The notes under the pieces were generated by a model, which worked only from the letters and a program-made list of their open reading frames with translations, made no database searches and had not been told where the DNA came from. Below, one piece after another: positions 52,007-62,850 of a stretch of DNA of 64,000 nucleotides. Made by a program: the position numbers and the translations under genes. The stretch covers positions 1 through 64,000 of the forward strand of contig VIIQ02000571.1 of the NCBI GenBank assembly GCA_007449985.2, in the 5' to 3' direction. This stretch comes from Desmodesmus armatus. Taxonomy: Eukaryota; Chlorophyta; Chlorophyceae; Sphaeropleales; Scenedesmaceae. Positions within the stretch are counted from its first letter, which is position 1. Each line of letters begins with the position of its first letter.

Positions 52007-53012
52007 GTGGGTGGAGTGGGGGCTTAGAGGTTGGTGGTGTATATGGGTGGTGCCAGGCATCATGACGCTTGACTTATGGGCTGCCAGTGCAGCTCTCTGT
52101 GGTGTAGGGCGCTGGCCGCCAGACGCTGTGCCAGCACCTGTACATAGGTAATGTTCAAATGATGTAACGGAGCCACTGAGAGATGTGGCGTACTGTCTGG
52201 GAGGGGGCCGTCATGGGCTATGTAGCCTTGTAGGTACTGCTGCCTTGCCAAAAGAAGATATGGTGGTGGGTGGTGGCGTGAGTATGTTGCTCCTCGTTCT
52301 GGCCATACATGGCTCTGTCCTCCCCAGCTTTGATGCATGCATGATATCCTCGATGCATGCATCATATCCAACAGTGCAGCGACTGTTGGCTCTGTCCTCC
52401 CCAGCTTCATATGCAGCATGTCCAATAGTGCAGCGGTGTGCTGATGTGGCAGTGGCCTTAATGGGCACAAGGATGGTTGACGTCTGCAGGAATCGCTGGG
52501 TTGGAGGCAGTGGGGTGTTTGGAACGCATGCCCCTCATGCGGCCTTTTTGCAGTCTGTACTGTCTGTGGGTTGGGTGTGGGAGCCTGAGCTGCGTGTGTG
52601 TGCTGTTGTAGCCCGCTGTGTGGCCGGATGCATTCTCTTATGCATGCACTGTGAAGGACAGGCACCAATGTGTGGTGATGTTCGGTGCCTGGTATGTTTC
52701 CTCTTGCTGAAGTCACAGCATTTGCCCCGTGTCACTCGAGATTTAAGGTGGTGATGCATTGCAATCAGCGGAGGTAGCTACAGGCGTGGCTTGAAGGTAC
52801 ATCCGTCCAGAAGATTCCAAGCTTGTGCCAGGTTCAAAATGTCACACTGACAGATGCCATGACCCAACACACTCAAGGGGGCCAGGACTGAACTCCTACG
52901 CAGGGCGACTGAGATCGAATCCAACACTCCAAGTTGCACAATCAAAAGAAACTCCTGCAATCTGAGACAACCCACATGCAGACCGCAACGATTATGATAC
53001 ATGCATTGTGCT
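52007..53012. other. Intergenic region between convergent genes, with a local duplication
   Basis: Positions 52311-52380 and 52388-52437 are diverged tandem copies (shared GGCTCTGTCCTCCCCAGCTT and a CCAA..AGTGCAGCG end). ATGCATGC palindromes lie between them at about 52334 and 52353. The 218-codon minus ORF here has no family features. Confidence 0.5.
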
Positions 53013-55219
53013 TCACTGCTGCTGGCGTGCTGGCAGTCCAGGCATCAGGGGTGGCAGCACATCCTTCCTGTCACCTCCACCACGGCCAGAACCGCTGCCG
53101 TCACTGACCAGCTGCACATCAACACCCTGCTTCGTCTGCTGCGCCTTGGCCGTAATGCCTGCAGCACAAGTGCATGATGATGCACGCATGTTGCACAGGG
53201 TAAACTCGACACGTTCCGCCTCATATTGTCAAGTGCCTCACACAGCCTCACAACGAGAGAGAAGAGTGGGTGGCATACACATGACAGACTGTGATACAAC
53301 GGCATGCATGGCAACAGGCAGCGGCATTGGACAGGCGGGCACTTTCGTGCGTGGGCCTGTGCTGTGCTGTGCTGTGCCAGCGGTACCCACCTGGACCAAA
53401 GAAGCTCTGGATCTTTGGCAGGCGATCCTCCCACTGCTGGAACTCCATCTGGGACTTGAACTCCAGGGTGAGTGTGTACATGCCCTGTAAACATGCAACC
53501 AGCAACAGCAGCAACGCAACCGTGAGGGGTTGAAACCCATGCTGTATTGTGGCCAAAGATGCGGTTGAGCGTTGCATGGCAGCAACCACAAAAGAAGCTG
53601 CTAGGCTTGCCAAAAAAACAATTTAGCCGCGATACAAGCACACCCTACCACCCTGCGGTGTTGGTATTGCAAAACCCCGGTATGCCACTGCCATCCACTG
53701 TTGCTCCCTGAGTCCAACTAGGTCTGCGTCCGATGTTTGTTGGGCCCAGCCATCACACAGTACTGCTTTTGTGTTGGAAATTACGGATCAAAAGATGGCG
53801 GCAGAGCAGATATCTCATGTCTGAAGCCGAGTACTGGTGAAGAGTCCAGAGGCCTGAGGCCAGTACAACATTTCTTACTACCGCCTCACAGCCATGTCAA
53901 AGCACTGTGACAAGCCCACACAGGCGGTCGACAGCACCGCCCCCTGCCCCATGCCCACTTACCCCCCCCCTCCCGGAGTTTCAAAACCCAAAACCCTAAA
54001 CCCCTAAGGTGTGCATCACTCACGTCGACTGTCTCCTCCCTGAGTCCCACCAGCGTGGGGCACATCTTCTTGGGTGGGTTGCCAGCACGCCCAAACATCC
54101 AGATCCTGTTGAGGGCCTCGTCCAAGTGCTGCTCATCACCATACCTACAAAAGCAGCAAGCATGCGCGCTGATGACATCAAAATGACGCCCTGCACACAC
54201 CTTGGCTGCGGATGCTGTAGGGTTTGACAACCAGCCTGCTGACGCAACACATGTGCACTGGCAATTGCTGGAGGTGTTGGCTGCACAGCGCCGTCAGCAG
54301 CTCACATCACTTCCTGTGCGAGAAATTCGGGTCTAGCAGCTGCAGCGTGCAGGCAGCTACAAGACTGCAAAACATCACCGTAATGACCCTGTTGAACAGA
54401 AACTGAAACAAAGCAGTACTTCAAGGCAAAGGAGGATACAGACAGCCACTTGCCAGGTTGAACACACTGCATTCTGCTGCTGCATGGTGGCCCTGTCTAG
54501 CAGGCAAGCTGTCCAAGCACCCCACCTGAAGCGTGTGGTGTCCTCCCGCACTTGCTTCTGGATGTCTGTCATTTGGCTGCCACGCAGATTGAAGGCATCC
54601 TTTGTTGTCTTGCAAGGCACTGGCGGCAGCTGGGCATAGTTCAGCGCAAAACCCAGGATGGTGATAGGGAACCCGTAAATCAGCAGGACACTGGACACAT
54701 CTGTTCCTGGTAGCAGGGTAAAATAGGCGCCGAATCCGTATACCATAAGGCTTAGGCCTAGGGGTGTGAGGATAGACCCGAAAGAGATCTTGCTGATGGA
54801 GAACTCGGAGTCTTGGACGTACTCCACTGGTGCTGAGGACGTGGCTGTGGCTGTCTGCTGCTGCTGGCTGCCCTCGCTGCTCGCCCTGCACGGCTGCATG
54901 CGCACCACATGCCTGCAAGTTGCACACAAGAGGGGGTTTGGACATGTGTTTGCCAGCACCAGAGAAGGGACCATCTGACCATGTGAGACTGGAATATGTG
55001 AGTGTGGATGCATAATTCACCAAAACAGTAGCCTGAGAGGCTGTCTCTGGCTTAATACATGTGTGACCCCTGATGCAGATCTACTGCTTCAAGGCTACTT
55101 GCATTGCTGTCCTGCACCCACCTGGTAGCCCGCAGAGGTGTTGATTTGAAAGGTTGGATAGTAACGCTGCGCTGTGGCAACGCAACAGCAGGCTGCACTG
55201 TTCCCCTCAAGGTCTGCAT
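53013..55219 (-). CDS. DUF2854-type plastid protein of unknown function
   Basis: Five exons in phase: 55122-55219, 54526-54912, 54024-54144, 53391-53484, 53013-53158; 281 aa. The first ~45 residues (MQTLRGTVQPAVALPQRS...) look like a chloroplast transit peptide. The core begins FSISKISFGSILTPLGLSL and has two hydrophobic segments (about residues 75-125), then YGFPITILGFALNYAQLPPV, MTDIQKQVREDTTRFRYGDE, and HLDEALNRIWMFGR. The C-terminal part (TLTLEFKSQMEFQQWEDRL) ends in a Gly-rich tail. This arrangement matches the cyanobacterial and plant family known as DUF2854, whose members are predicted thylakoid-associated membrane proteins with unknown activity. Exon phases agree throughout, so the gene appears intact. 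Confidence 0.85.
53984..54007. repeat. Short telomere-like tract
   Basis: AAACCCAAAACCCTAAACCC-type sequence, degenerate copies of CCCTAAA, lies in intron 3 of the DUF2854 gene. A second one, containing GAACCCTAAACCCTGA, is at about 30968-30985. These look like interstitial telomere-type repeats, too short to mark a chromosome end. Confidence 0.5.
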
Positions 55220-55627
55220 CTTCTGTGGTGTTTGGGTGCGTGGGTGTGAGGTGAACGAGTGGGTGGCAACGGCGAAGAAGCAGTCAAGATTGAAGAATGC
55301 TTTTGTGTGATGTGCGTTCCAGGGCACGCGATCCCTCTGAGCACTATCGAAGCTGTTATCTTTACCGACGTCGGTCAAGTTTCCCTGTCAGCTGCAGCAA
55401 GTATCGCCAGGCCGCTTCACGGGCTTGCATTAGACAGCATCTAACTCTGGATTTCTCGCAAGAAGGAACACTTTGGGGGCTGGACCCGCTGCCAGCCTGT
55501 CAGCACTGCAGGTAACCAACAGTCAAGCCCCACTGCCCCTGCCTATCATAGGCATAGTAAGGCCCAGTGGAGACACAATAGTGTCTTGACATGGTCATGC
55601 TGTGTTTTCCTGAAGAAGCTGAGCATG
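55220..55627. other. Spacer upstream of the DUF2854 gene
   Basis: It holds the presumed promoter of the DUF2854 gene, followed by the 3' flank of the small minus-strand gene that ends near 55.64 kb. No motif was assigned. Confidence 0.35.
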
Positions 55628-55635
55628 CCCCAGCC

Positions 55636-55908
55636 TCAGCACACCAGTGAACGCAGGCATGCAGCCATCGCCTCTTCGCAAGTCATGTGTGGGCTTGGCT
55701 CTGTGAGACAGTGCCCGGAACCGGGAGGTAGCGTGATTTCCTGTGGAGACACTGGGAACACACAAGATGGTAACACAATGTAGCTAGCACTGGGGTCCCC
55801 CACCGCCACCCCAGGCAACAAAAGCCTAACAAAGCAACTCACAGTACAACAGAAGGCGTCCAGTCCAAAGCTGCGCTTGGCTCTGGGTTGGCTGATTGTG
55901 GCGGCCAT
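55636..55908 (-). CDS. Small two-exon gene of unknown function
   Basis: An ATG at 55908 starts a 22-codon exon (MAATISQPRAKRSFGLDAFC..., 55843-55908) that ends at a strong GTGAGT donor. A CCACAG acceptor near 55743 opens a second exon in the same phase, EITLPPGSGHCLTEPSPHMT..., with the stop at 55636-55638. The predicted product is ~56 aa with several Cys residues and no recognised family. A GTGTGC site near the stop could instead lead to further exons. Its 99-bp intron plus the start of exon 2 recurs inverted at the right edge of the window. Confidence 0.4.
   Translation of the reverse strand: MAATISQPRAKRSFGLDAFCCTVSCFVRLLLPGVAVGDPSASYIVLPSCVFPVSPQEITLPPGSGHCLTEPSPHMTCEEAMAACLRSLVC
55728..55838 (-). 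repeat. Left copy of a 111-bp inverted repeat
   Basis: The reverse complement of 55728-55838 is identical to 63890-64000. It covers most of the small gene's intron and the first ~15 bases of exon 2. Homology stops abruptly on the exon 1 side and continues to the window edge on the other. Confidence 0.95.
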
Positions 55909-56015
55909 ACTAATAGTAACAGAACGACCGACCATGCGTGTTCACTACAGTTGCTGCAAGGGTGTCAGAGACGGCTGTTCCTGCCGCAGCCGTTTGGTTG
56001 CACAACAGAAGTGAC

Positions 56016-56211
56016 ATGAGACTCGCCCAACTTCAGCACAAGACACCTGCACAACACAGGACAACCTTGCACTTAGTACTGCTTTCCTTCATCCGTCTCC
56101 TGTTGCTGCTCCTGTTACTATTGGCCATTGCGGCCAGGTGATGTCTGCTTCAGCAACTGCTGTACCTCTTGGTGTGCTGCCAGCAACTGCTGGTTGAGGC
56201 TGCTCAGCTGC
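56016..56211 (-). repeat. Degenerate tandem copy of the GCIP terminal exon end and 3' flank
   Basis: It matches 56243-56447 with many substitutions and small indels (shared ACATGAGACTCGCCCA, CTTCATCCGTCTCCT, CCTCTTGGTGTGCTGCCAGC). The true copy encodes the C-terminal Gln/Glu-rich tail of the GCIP-like protein; this one is broken by a frame change. Confidence 0.85.
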
Positions 56212-56303
56212 AGCCATTTGGTTGACTGAACAACAAATTAACATGAGACTCGCCCAGCCAAAACTTTACCACGACATCTGCACAGACGAGGCCAACTTTG
56301 CAT

Positions 56304-59224
56304 TCAATCCTGCTCCCCTTCATCCGTCTCCTCTTGCTCTTCCTGCTCCTGTCGGCCATTGCAGCCAGGTGCCGCCTGCTCCAGCAGCTGCTGCACCTCT
56401 TGGTGTGCTGCCAGCATCTGCTGGTTGAGGCTGCTCAGCTGCTCTGCACCTACTGCTTCTGGGTCAGGACACTCATCAGCCATGAGCTCTGTCACCTCAA
56501 ACACAGCAAGAGCTGCACCACCAAGCTCTTCAAAATCCTGCAAGGAGGAGGAACAGGGAAGCATGGGCAATGAGATATGCATTGGTCAAAGGCATATTTG
56601 ACCTCATCCTCCTTTCACCTCCTCTACCAACCTCCTCTAAGTCCTGCAAGGAGGAACAGGGAATAATGGGTGACAGGGCACATTATGCAATGGCACAAGT
56701 GAGCAAGAGGGTCACGTGCTTGCTGGGTCTGGACACTCATCAGCCATCATGGCTGATGGCATGCGCTCAGTCACCTCAAAAACAGCAAGGGCTGCACCAC
56801 CAAGCTCTTCAAAGTCCTGCAAGGAGGAGGAACAGGGAAGCATGGGTAACAGGGGGTGCATGGTCAAATGGCACAAGTGAACAACAGGCTCGCAGGCTTT
56901 CTCAGTCACAACTGATGACATCACCCCAGGTCAACTTGATGGGCTTTACCACTATGTGGCTACGATATCCATGCAGCATCTCTCCACCGCCCAACCTCCA
57001 CTAGTCCAACATGATGGGATAGCTCCTGAGGTGGGTACATGGCTCCCACGCTTGCCACTGCCCTCTGCATCCTTCACCTCCTCTGCATCCTTCACCTTCA
57101 GCAGGTTATGGGCATACAGCCAGCACCCCCCCCCCCCTTTTGCTGTTCGCCTCCTGACGTTTTCCCCCAACATAACTTTTGACCCAACATGACTTTGACC
57201 GCACCTGAGGGGGGTACATAGCGGCTCCCAGGTCCTCCACTGCCCTTGTAAGGTGCTTAGAATGCCACAAGCAGCTCTCCCAGCCGTCCAAGCTGTCTGT
57301 GCCAGCTGCCAGTGCAGGCCCCTGTAACAAGGCACGCCCAAAGGCCTTCACCACTGCTGTAGATGCCTGCAGCAGCTGTATGCTGGCAGTTAGCAACCGC
57401 CGCTCCCAGTAGCCCATCTCGCCTGCTTCGAAATCAAGATCCGGGCCGTCTGCTGCTTGCTCGTGTTGCTGTTCGCTTTTGCTGCTGTTGGCGGCGGTTG
57501 GCTGCTGCTGGCCTGACGTGCTGCTTGTTGCTGCTGCTGCGGGTGAGTCAGCAGTGCCGTCGGCATCAGCTGCTGCTGTTGCTGCAGTGTCACTGCTGGT
57601 GGCTGCTGGCGGTGCTGCTGTTTCGGGCTTGCTTGGCTCTCCATACTCATCCTGCTGCTCCTCTTGAAGCTCCTCCATCTGCATACATGGAAAGCAGTAA
57701 AAGACAAACAGGATAAACAGGACGTAAACCTTGTGAGAGCACACATTGTACACGAGTGGTCAAAACGAACGGCACAGCACTTGAAATACAGCCAGGTCAT
57801 GACTTTTGGGAAGCTGCCCTTGTTGCATGTCCACAAAAGGGTGGAGCTGTTCCTGCTGCTGCTGATGCAGACACTCTACAGCTTGCTGGGCATGGCAAGG
57901 AAGCCAGCAAGCTCAGCAAGTGCCACCGCCCCCATGCGTAAACCCTCAGCCAACCCACTCAAGCCAGATCTCAGATGGCTTGGCCCGTCAACGATAGCCT
58001 TAACCCCGTGACACTCAAACCCCAGGGACCGGGACCCCAAGCCCTCACTAGAGCCTGCTGCCACACTTCTCACCTCCCTCAGTGTGTCCTTCATGACCGC
58101 CATGACCTTTGTGAGGGCTGCAAACAGGCATGCCTTGTTGTCCATGGGGGACTTGGACACAGCAGACACGCGGTCCCACACCAGACCTGCACGCAGGAAT
58201 GGCACCAACTCACAATATTGGTTTGTGAAGACAAGGGGGTCGGACGGCTGCTGCAAAAGGGCTGTGGTGTTGTGCGCAGCTACTGGGCTGGGCGGGTCCT
58301 GTGCAAGGTTCTGACAGCTGGGGGCGCATAGCAGCAGGCTGCAGTGTGAAGCTGAGGTGGTGCTTACCAACATGGGTCTTCAGGTCTTTGCCAGAGCCCT
58401 GAGCAGCAGTGGCCGGCACAGTAGGGACAGGGCACAGCATATTGAACACTCCAGCACACTGCTGCCTTTGGTAATGGGATAGCAGGTGGCACCTAGGCGA
58501 GTTGCTGGCTATGCTGCAGAGCAGCCCGAATATAATCAGGCAAATGACAAAAATACCTAAGGCTGAAGAGGACGGGCGGGGGCAGGGAGGGGGGTGGGGG
58601 CTTACCATGTCTTTGATAAGCGCCAGGCAGGGGTTGACCATGTTCTGAGCAAGTTTGATCACGCTGTCTTTCAAGCTGGGGCCTGCTGCTGCTGTGAGGG
58701 CGTGGCAGGCTATGCAGAACGCGACACAGCTGCGCTGCAGGGCTGAAGCTAGGGAAACCTGCTGGTCCTTTGGAGGGGCACCGCCTGAGCACATCAGACC
58801 AACTGCATGGATAAAGAGACAGATGTGTGACGGTCATGTCGAGTGTGTACCTGATCGGTGCAAGTCATGTGCCAACATACACCTAACAGCAACAACAGGA
58901 CACACAACACAAGCACTGCGGCTCTCCTGCCAGGTTGGCATTTTGCTGCCAGGGTGTGTGCAGTGCTGCATGCCGGCATGTCAAGGCATGGCCAGGACAG
59001 CCGTTACAGCTGCTCCGTGCTGACAACTGCAGTACAACGCATCACCATGTTAGCAGTCAAGCGGGTATCTCACTTTTGGCGGCATCATTCTTGACCTGCT
59101 CTGCTGCCTGCACCAGCACTGGCTTGCTAGGAACGTCGACATTCTCTGCGGCAGCTACTTTGAACATGTCCAGGCTGGCCTTCAGCGACTGGTACACGTC
59201 TGCAACAGAGCTGGCCGCTGTCAT
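56304..59224 (-). CDS. Cyclin-D1-binding protein 1 / GCIP family protein
   Basis: Six exons in phase: 59074-59224, 58606-58802, 58368-58398, 58074-58186, 57205-57678, 56304-56537; 399 aa. Starts MTAASSVADVYQSLKASLDM. Family-like helices are IGLMCSGGAPPKDQQVSLAS, FCIACHALTAAAGPSLKD, LVWDRVSAVSKSPMDNKACL with MKDTLREV, and GYWERRLLTASIQLLQAS. An acidic and Ala/Gln-rich linker (about residues 165-240) is inserted before the last helices. The C-terminus is a short coiled coil (EQLSSLNQQMLAAHQEVQQL) and an EEQEETDEGEQD tail. Animal GCIP is a nuclear or cytoplasmic helical protein that binds D-type cyclins and bHLH factors; an analogous cell-cycle role in algae is inferred. A tandem copy of the last exon lies upstream of the one used here. 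Confidence 0.85.
56703..56822 (-). repeat. In-frame duplicate of the GCIP terminal exon (possible alternative last exon)
   Basis: The acceptor CTCCTCCTTGCAG is followed by DFEELGGAALAVFEVTERMP, against DFEELGGAALAVFEVTELMA in the exon at 56537. A third, shorter acceptor copy sits near 56645 (DLEEVG). This duplicate enters in phase 0 like the main exon and reaches its own stop soon after MADECPDPAST. It could therefore serve as an alternative last exon lacking the coiled-coil tail. Confidence 0.75.
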
Positions 59225-59708
59225 GTTGATGGTTGTCGCCTCTGGTGTGTTGCTACTGCTGCTGCTGCTGCTGTGGTGAGCGTGACAGGCTGGTGTGATC
59301 TAATGCCCACGGAAGGTCTACGGGAGGCTTCCCAACTTTGTTGAGGGACTTGCAAGCTGAGCGTATCTGTATCGGATTGTTGGCGAACTTGCGACTGATC
59401 TAGAAGTGAAAGACTCAGCAATACAATTGACCCAACGGGCCAAACCGTCCTCACCAGACATTGAACACTCATTACTCATCCCGGCGTTACATTGCTAAGC
59501 AAATCGCCACCAGCACTCAGCTGGAGGGCCAAGAATGGATCAACCTCGCCCCCAAGAAGGGCTCCCAACCTGAACAATGGCCATCATCAAATTCCCACAA
59601 CCTCCGCTCATCGACCTGCTATGGGGGCATCCCTCGCTGCACAGTGGGGCCCTGCTGGCAGACAGGCTGGCTGGTGACCACTGCAGCTCTTAGCCCCGCC
59701 TGCTTTGC
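59225..59708. other. Spacer between GCIP-like start and LSM3 end
   Basis: TTACA at 59487-59491 (TGTAA on the minus strand) is a likely poly(A) signal for LSM3, ~220 bases after its stop. The part next to 59225 should contain the GCIP-like promoter. No gene was seen. Confidence 0.5.
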
Positions 59709-60807
59709 TCACGACCGCAGGGGTGGGCTGATAAGAATGACGCCATCACCTCGCACAAACAGATAGGGTATACTGCGCTTTTGTGTCTGCACCACACACA
59801 GCACACACAGCGACAAGCAAGGGCAGCAGAATGAGTCACTATTTCACAGACAAGCGGCACTGTCAGGTGCTGGCCCATGATCCAAGCTCTGTCAGCAAAA
59901 GACAACTGCCAATTAGCCTGCAAAACAACAATGCGGTCCCCGTGGCAGCAAGCACCTGCTGCCAGAGCTCTGCTGCAGCAGCACACAGGACAGCACACCA
60001 GCACACGCAGCCCTGCCTGCACTCAACACGACTGCCGTACACTATGGAACACTTTATGCCCAAGGCTTCGCCATGATGCAACAAGGCCCAGCTGAATCTG
60101 TCTGCAACCTGCCGTAAGGTAGTAAAGGGTTTCATAGGATTCCACACACGGCCGAAATTTGATCAGTCTTGCGGTTGCGCCAGGGTCACCAACCAACCCC
60201 AGCCAGAGCCTACCTTGATAATTTCTTCATATGTCTCATCGTCCACCTCTACTGTTGTGATGGTTTCTTCAACATCTCCCAAGATCATGTTGAGGTGCTG
60301 ATCGTATGCCTGCCACAACACACACAGTCCGCAAGCATGCACAGGGGTTGCCAGCATGTGGCAGGGTGCACACATACTCAGCACACACCTTCATACCTCA
60401 GGCCAACACGATAGCTGGCCAACAACTGCACAGTGATTGGCAGCAGAGCCGCTCGGCAAGGTCCTGCACTGCTGCTGCCTGCACGCTGCTGTTGCGCTGT
60501 GCGCTGCTGGCCATACCGCAAGGCTGCTACTGTATGATGTCAGCTTGAGTGTGTATGATGCTTTGCAAGCACACACGTGACTGTGGATTGTACGGCTACA
60601 CACACCCATACAGAACAACTTCCACTGTTGTATTGAAATCACAATGGGTTTGCACATCCTCCAATCTAGGCACACATCAGTTGGGTTGCCACTCACATGC
60701 AGCCGCCCCCGCAGCTCCCGCTCGCCTCGGCACTTGACATACACACGCTCATCGAGGCTGAGCTTGATCAAGTCCAATGGCTCCTTGACTGTTGTTTCTT
60801 CTGCCAT
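59709..60807 (-). CDS. LSM3: U6 snRNA-associated Sm-like protein LSm3
   Basis: Three exons in phase 0 throughout: 60697-60807, 60214-60309, 59709-59786; 94 aa, close to the normal size of the family. It begins [16 protein letters not shown]. The Sm1 motif is [20 protein letters not shown], continuing [16 protein letters not shown]; the Sm2 motif is [15 protein letters not shown]. LSm3 is a subunit of the Lsm2-8 ring that binds the U6 snRNA 3' end in the nucleus, and of the Lsm1-7 ring in cytoplasmic mRNA decay. Every family landmark is present and nothing is broken. It is transcribed divergently from QCR6. Confidence 0.97.
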
Positions 60808-61523
60808 CAGGCAGGCTCTGCTGCTGTTGCGCTGCTGCTGCTGCCTGCCTGCAGACTACTGCACTCACTGGCTGCCTCCTTCTCAGCAGCGGGTGCTGCC
60901 CCGAGTCAGGGCAGAGTCAAGGGCTCCTGAGGGAATGCGTTTGAGCTCAGTAGCACAAGAATATGCAGTCAGGGCAGGTCCTCTGTTGTGTGCCACCTCC
61001 AGGTCCTGGGACCTGATCACTTGCGGAGTCAAGGTGTGTTGGCAATAGGCGGTGTAGAAGGGACTGTTGGTTCAAGGTTGGTGTGAATAGATTTATGTTG
61101 AGAAACAAGGGGGCAACAGGGATACCAACTGCCACCAGAAACCACAACTGTCCCCTTGCAACAAAAACATGAAACCTGCTGCAGGTCCAGTCAGGTCCAG
61201 CACCACAAGAAGACCGTAGTTGTCCTCAAAACCTGCATAGCGCTGAGCCGTGTTCACATCGGGGGACCCACAGCGCTAGCACCCACACTTAGATCGTCTG
61301 TCGCCATGTGAGCATCGAGGGCTTCTGTGTGCAGCGAAAGGGCTTAACAACTGCTTTGGAGGAGAACATGTTTGTCTTAGCACGCATTGGGGCACTGCGG
61401 ACACGCTTGATCCTCTGCATCAGCACCATACGCAGATACAAGCAGTGATGCAGTATTGGTCAAGATCCTGGCTAGGAGCGCAGCTAAGTCAGCGTATTGA
61501 CGTTTAGTTGTACTATTGTGCAG
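60808..61523. promoter_or_regulatory. Divergent LSM3 / QCR6 upstream region
   Basis: This region lies between the LSM3 ATG (minus) and the first recognised QCR6 coding exon (plus). It should hold a bidirectional promoter plus the unassigned first coding exon of QCR6, which must end in phase 2. ATG at about 61169 followed by a weak GTCCAG donor is one possibility. No core promoter motif was identified. Confidence 0.4.
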
Positions 61524-62850
61524 GGTCGAGTACACAGAGGATGACCCCAAGCCACAGGTAATGGCTCTGGCGAGCAGCAGCAGATCTGTTGTAGCCATTG
61601 AGGCTTGTGGCGTTGGAGCAATGTGCTGACTTAAGCATTGCACGTGTTGCATTGCAGATTGAAGAAGACTGCAAAGTGGAGTGCCTAAAGGAGTGGCATG
61701 CGTACAAGGTATGCACCGTAATTGGGGTTTCTGGGTGCGGGGGTGCCACCCAAGCAGGCACGAGACACTCATGACGAGAGTGTGCTGGTTGTGTGGAGCT
61801 ACACAGCCACAAAGCATTCATTGCTTGCACGACTGCCAATGGCCAGCATTGTGTTTTGGGCAGGGCAGTGTCAGCACACACAGCCCACATTAGCAGTGCT
61901 GGTGCTGCCAAGGCAACACACAGCAACCAGTAAGGGCAGACCAGGCATCTAGATGCAGCCGCATTTGCAGGATGCAGCAAGCATGGAGCACACATAGCAG
62001 CAGCAAGACCACGACCAGGGGGCCGTGGGCTCACCGCCTGTCGTGGCACTCATGTCGCGCCCGTCTGTTTGAAACCCAGTATGACACTGGCACAGCAAAC
62101 AAGGTTGTATCATGCGTCTGCTTCTTGTTGGTTAATTTCCACCTATCTTCCCCTGCAGGAGTGTGCCAAGCGCATTGAGAACTCGGACCATGAAGGGGCA
62201 CACTGCACAGGCTGGGCCTTTGACTACTGGCGGTGCATAGACAAATGCGTAAGTGGCAGCCGCCCACACATAAGAATGTCTGGGCCGACCTAGTCGGACA
62301 ACAGCTACCTGACCAGATGCAGGCTCAGGTTCAGAGATGTCGGGCTCGATGTCGAAAGACGACATGTCGCCAGTCATCCCTCAGCCTGAGCCTGCATCTG
62401 GTCAGGTAGCTGTTGTCACCACCGCTATAGTTGTTGGTTGTTGGCAGCTGCTGATCAGCCCCGGCTGCCTATTGGGTACTGCAGGGAGGCTTTCTTTGCA
62501 GGCAGCGATCAGCACATCAGCGATCAGAACAGCAGCCGTACGTGTCAGCACAGTGTGTCAGCACAGTATGAAGGAGCACATAACAAGGCAGTGCATCGCT
62601 GTGGTAGTTCCATGTCACCTTTTAACAGCTGGCACAATGTGAGATGTCGGAAGTTGCCTCAGACATCGTTGTGTACGGGCACAAGTGCAGATGGTCCGGT
62701 GGTCGTCCACCATTGCCAGTGAATGGTGCTTTGATGGTGTGGTGCCAAGCCTTGACTGAGAAATCAGTACTGCTCAAGACCCTTGCCTGTGTATGTCCTG
62801 CTCTGTTGCTGCCACAGGCTGCCCCCAAGCTGTTCCCCCTGCTGAAGTGA
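61524..62850 (+). CDS. QCR6: Cytochrome bc1 complex hinge subunit QCR6 (start exon not identified)
   Basis: Exons 61524-61557, 61658-61708, 62159-62248 and 62818-62850 are in phase. They read VEYTEDDPKPQ, IEEDCKVECLKEWHAYK, then ECAKRIENSDHEGAHC, TGWAFDYWRCIDKC, and AAPKLFPLLK-stop. The acidic N-terminal stretch, four Cys in two pairs (disulfide-linked helical hairpin) and the KLF..LK end are diagnostic of the UCRH/QCR6 family. The protein sits on the intermembrane-space side of mitochondrial complex III next to cytochrome c1 and helps cytochrome c docking. The 5' exon with the ATG must end in phase 2 and was not placed. A TGTAA at 63265-63269 may be the poly(A) signal. Apart from the start, nothing is missing. 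Confidence 0.9.
62297..62417 (+). repeat. Perfect 33-bp hairpin in the last intron of QCR6
   Basis: Positions 62297-62329 are the exact reverse complement of 62385-62417. The 55-base middle contains a second short stem (CGATGTCG and CGACAT). It lies entirely in the intron 62249-62817 and would fold in the pre-mRNA into a long, nearly continuous stem-loop. Confidence 0.85.

Noticed and set aside
52060..52716. 218-codon minus ORF opposite the intergenic region
   Set aside because: It overlaps a tandem duplication with palindromes and shows no domain or splice structure.
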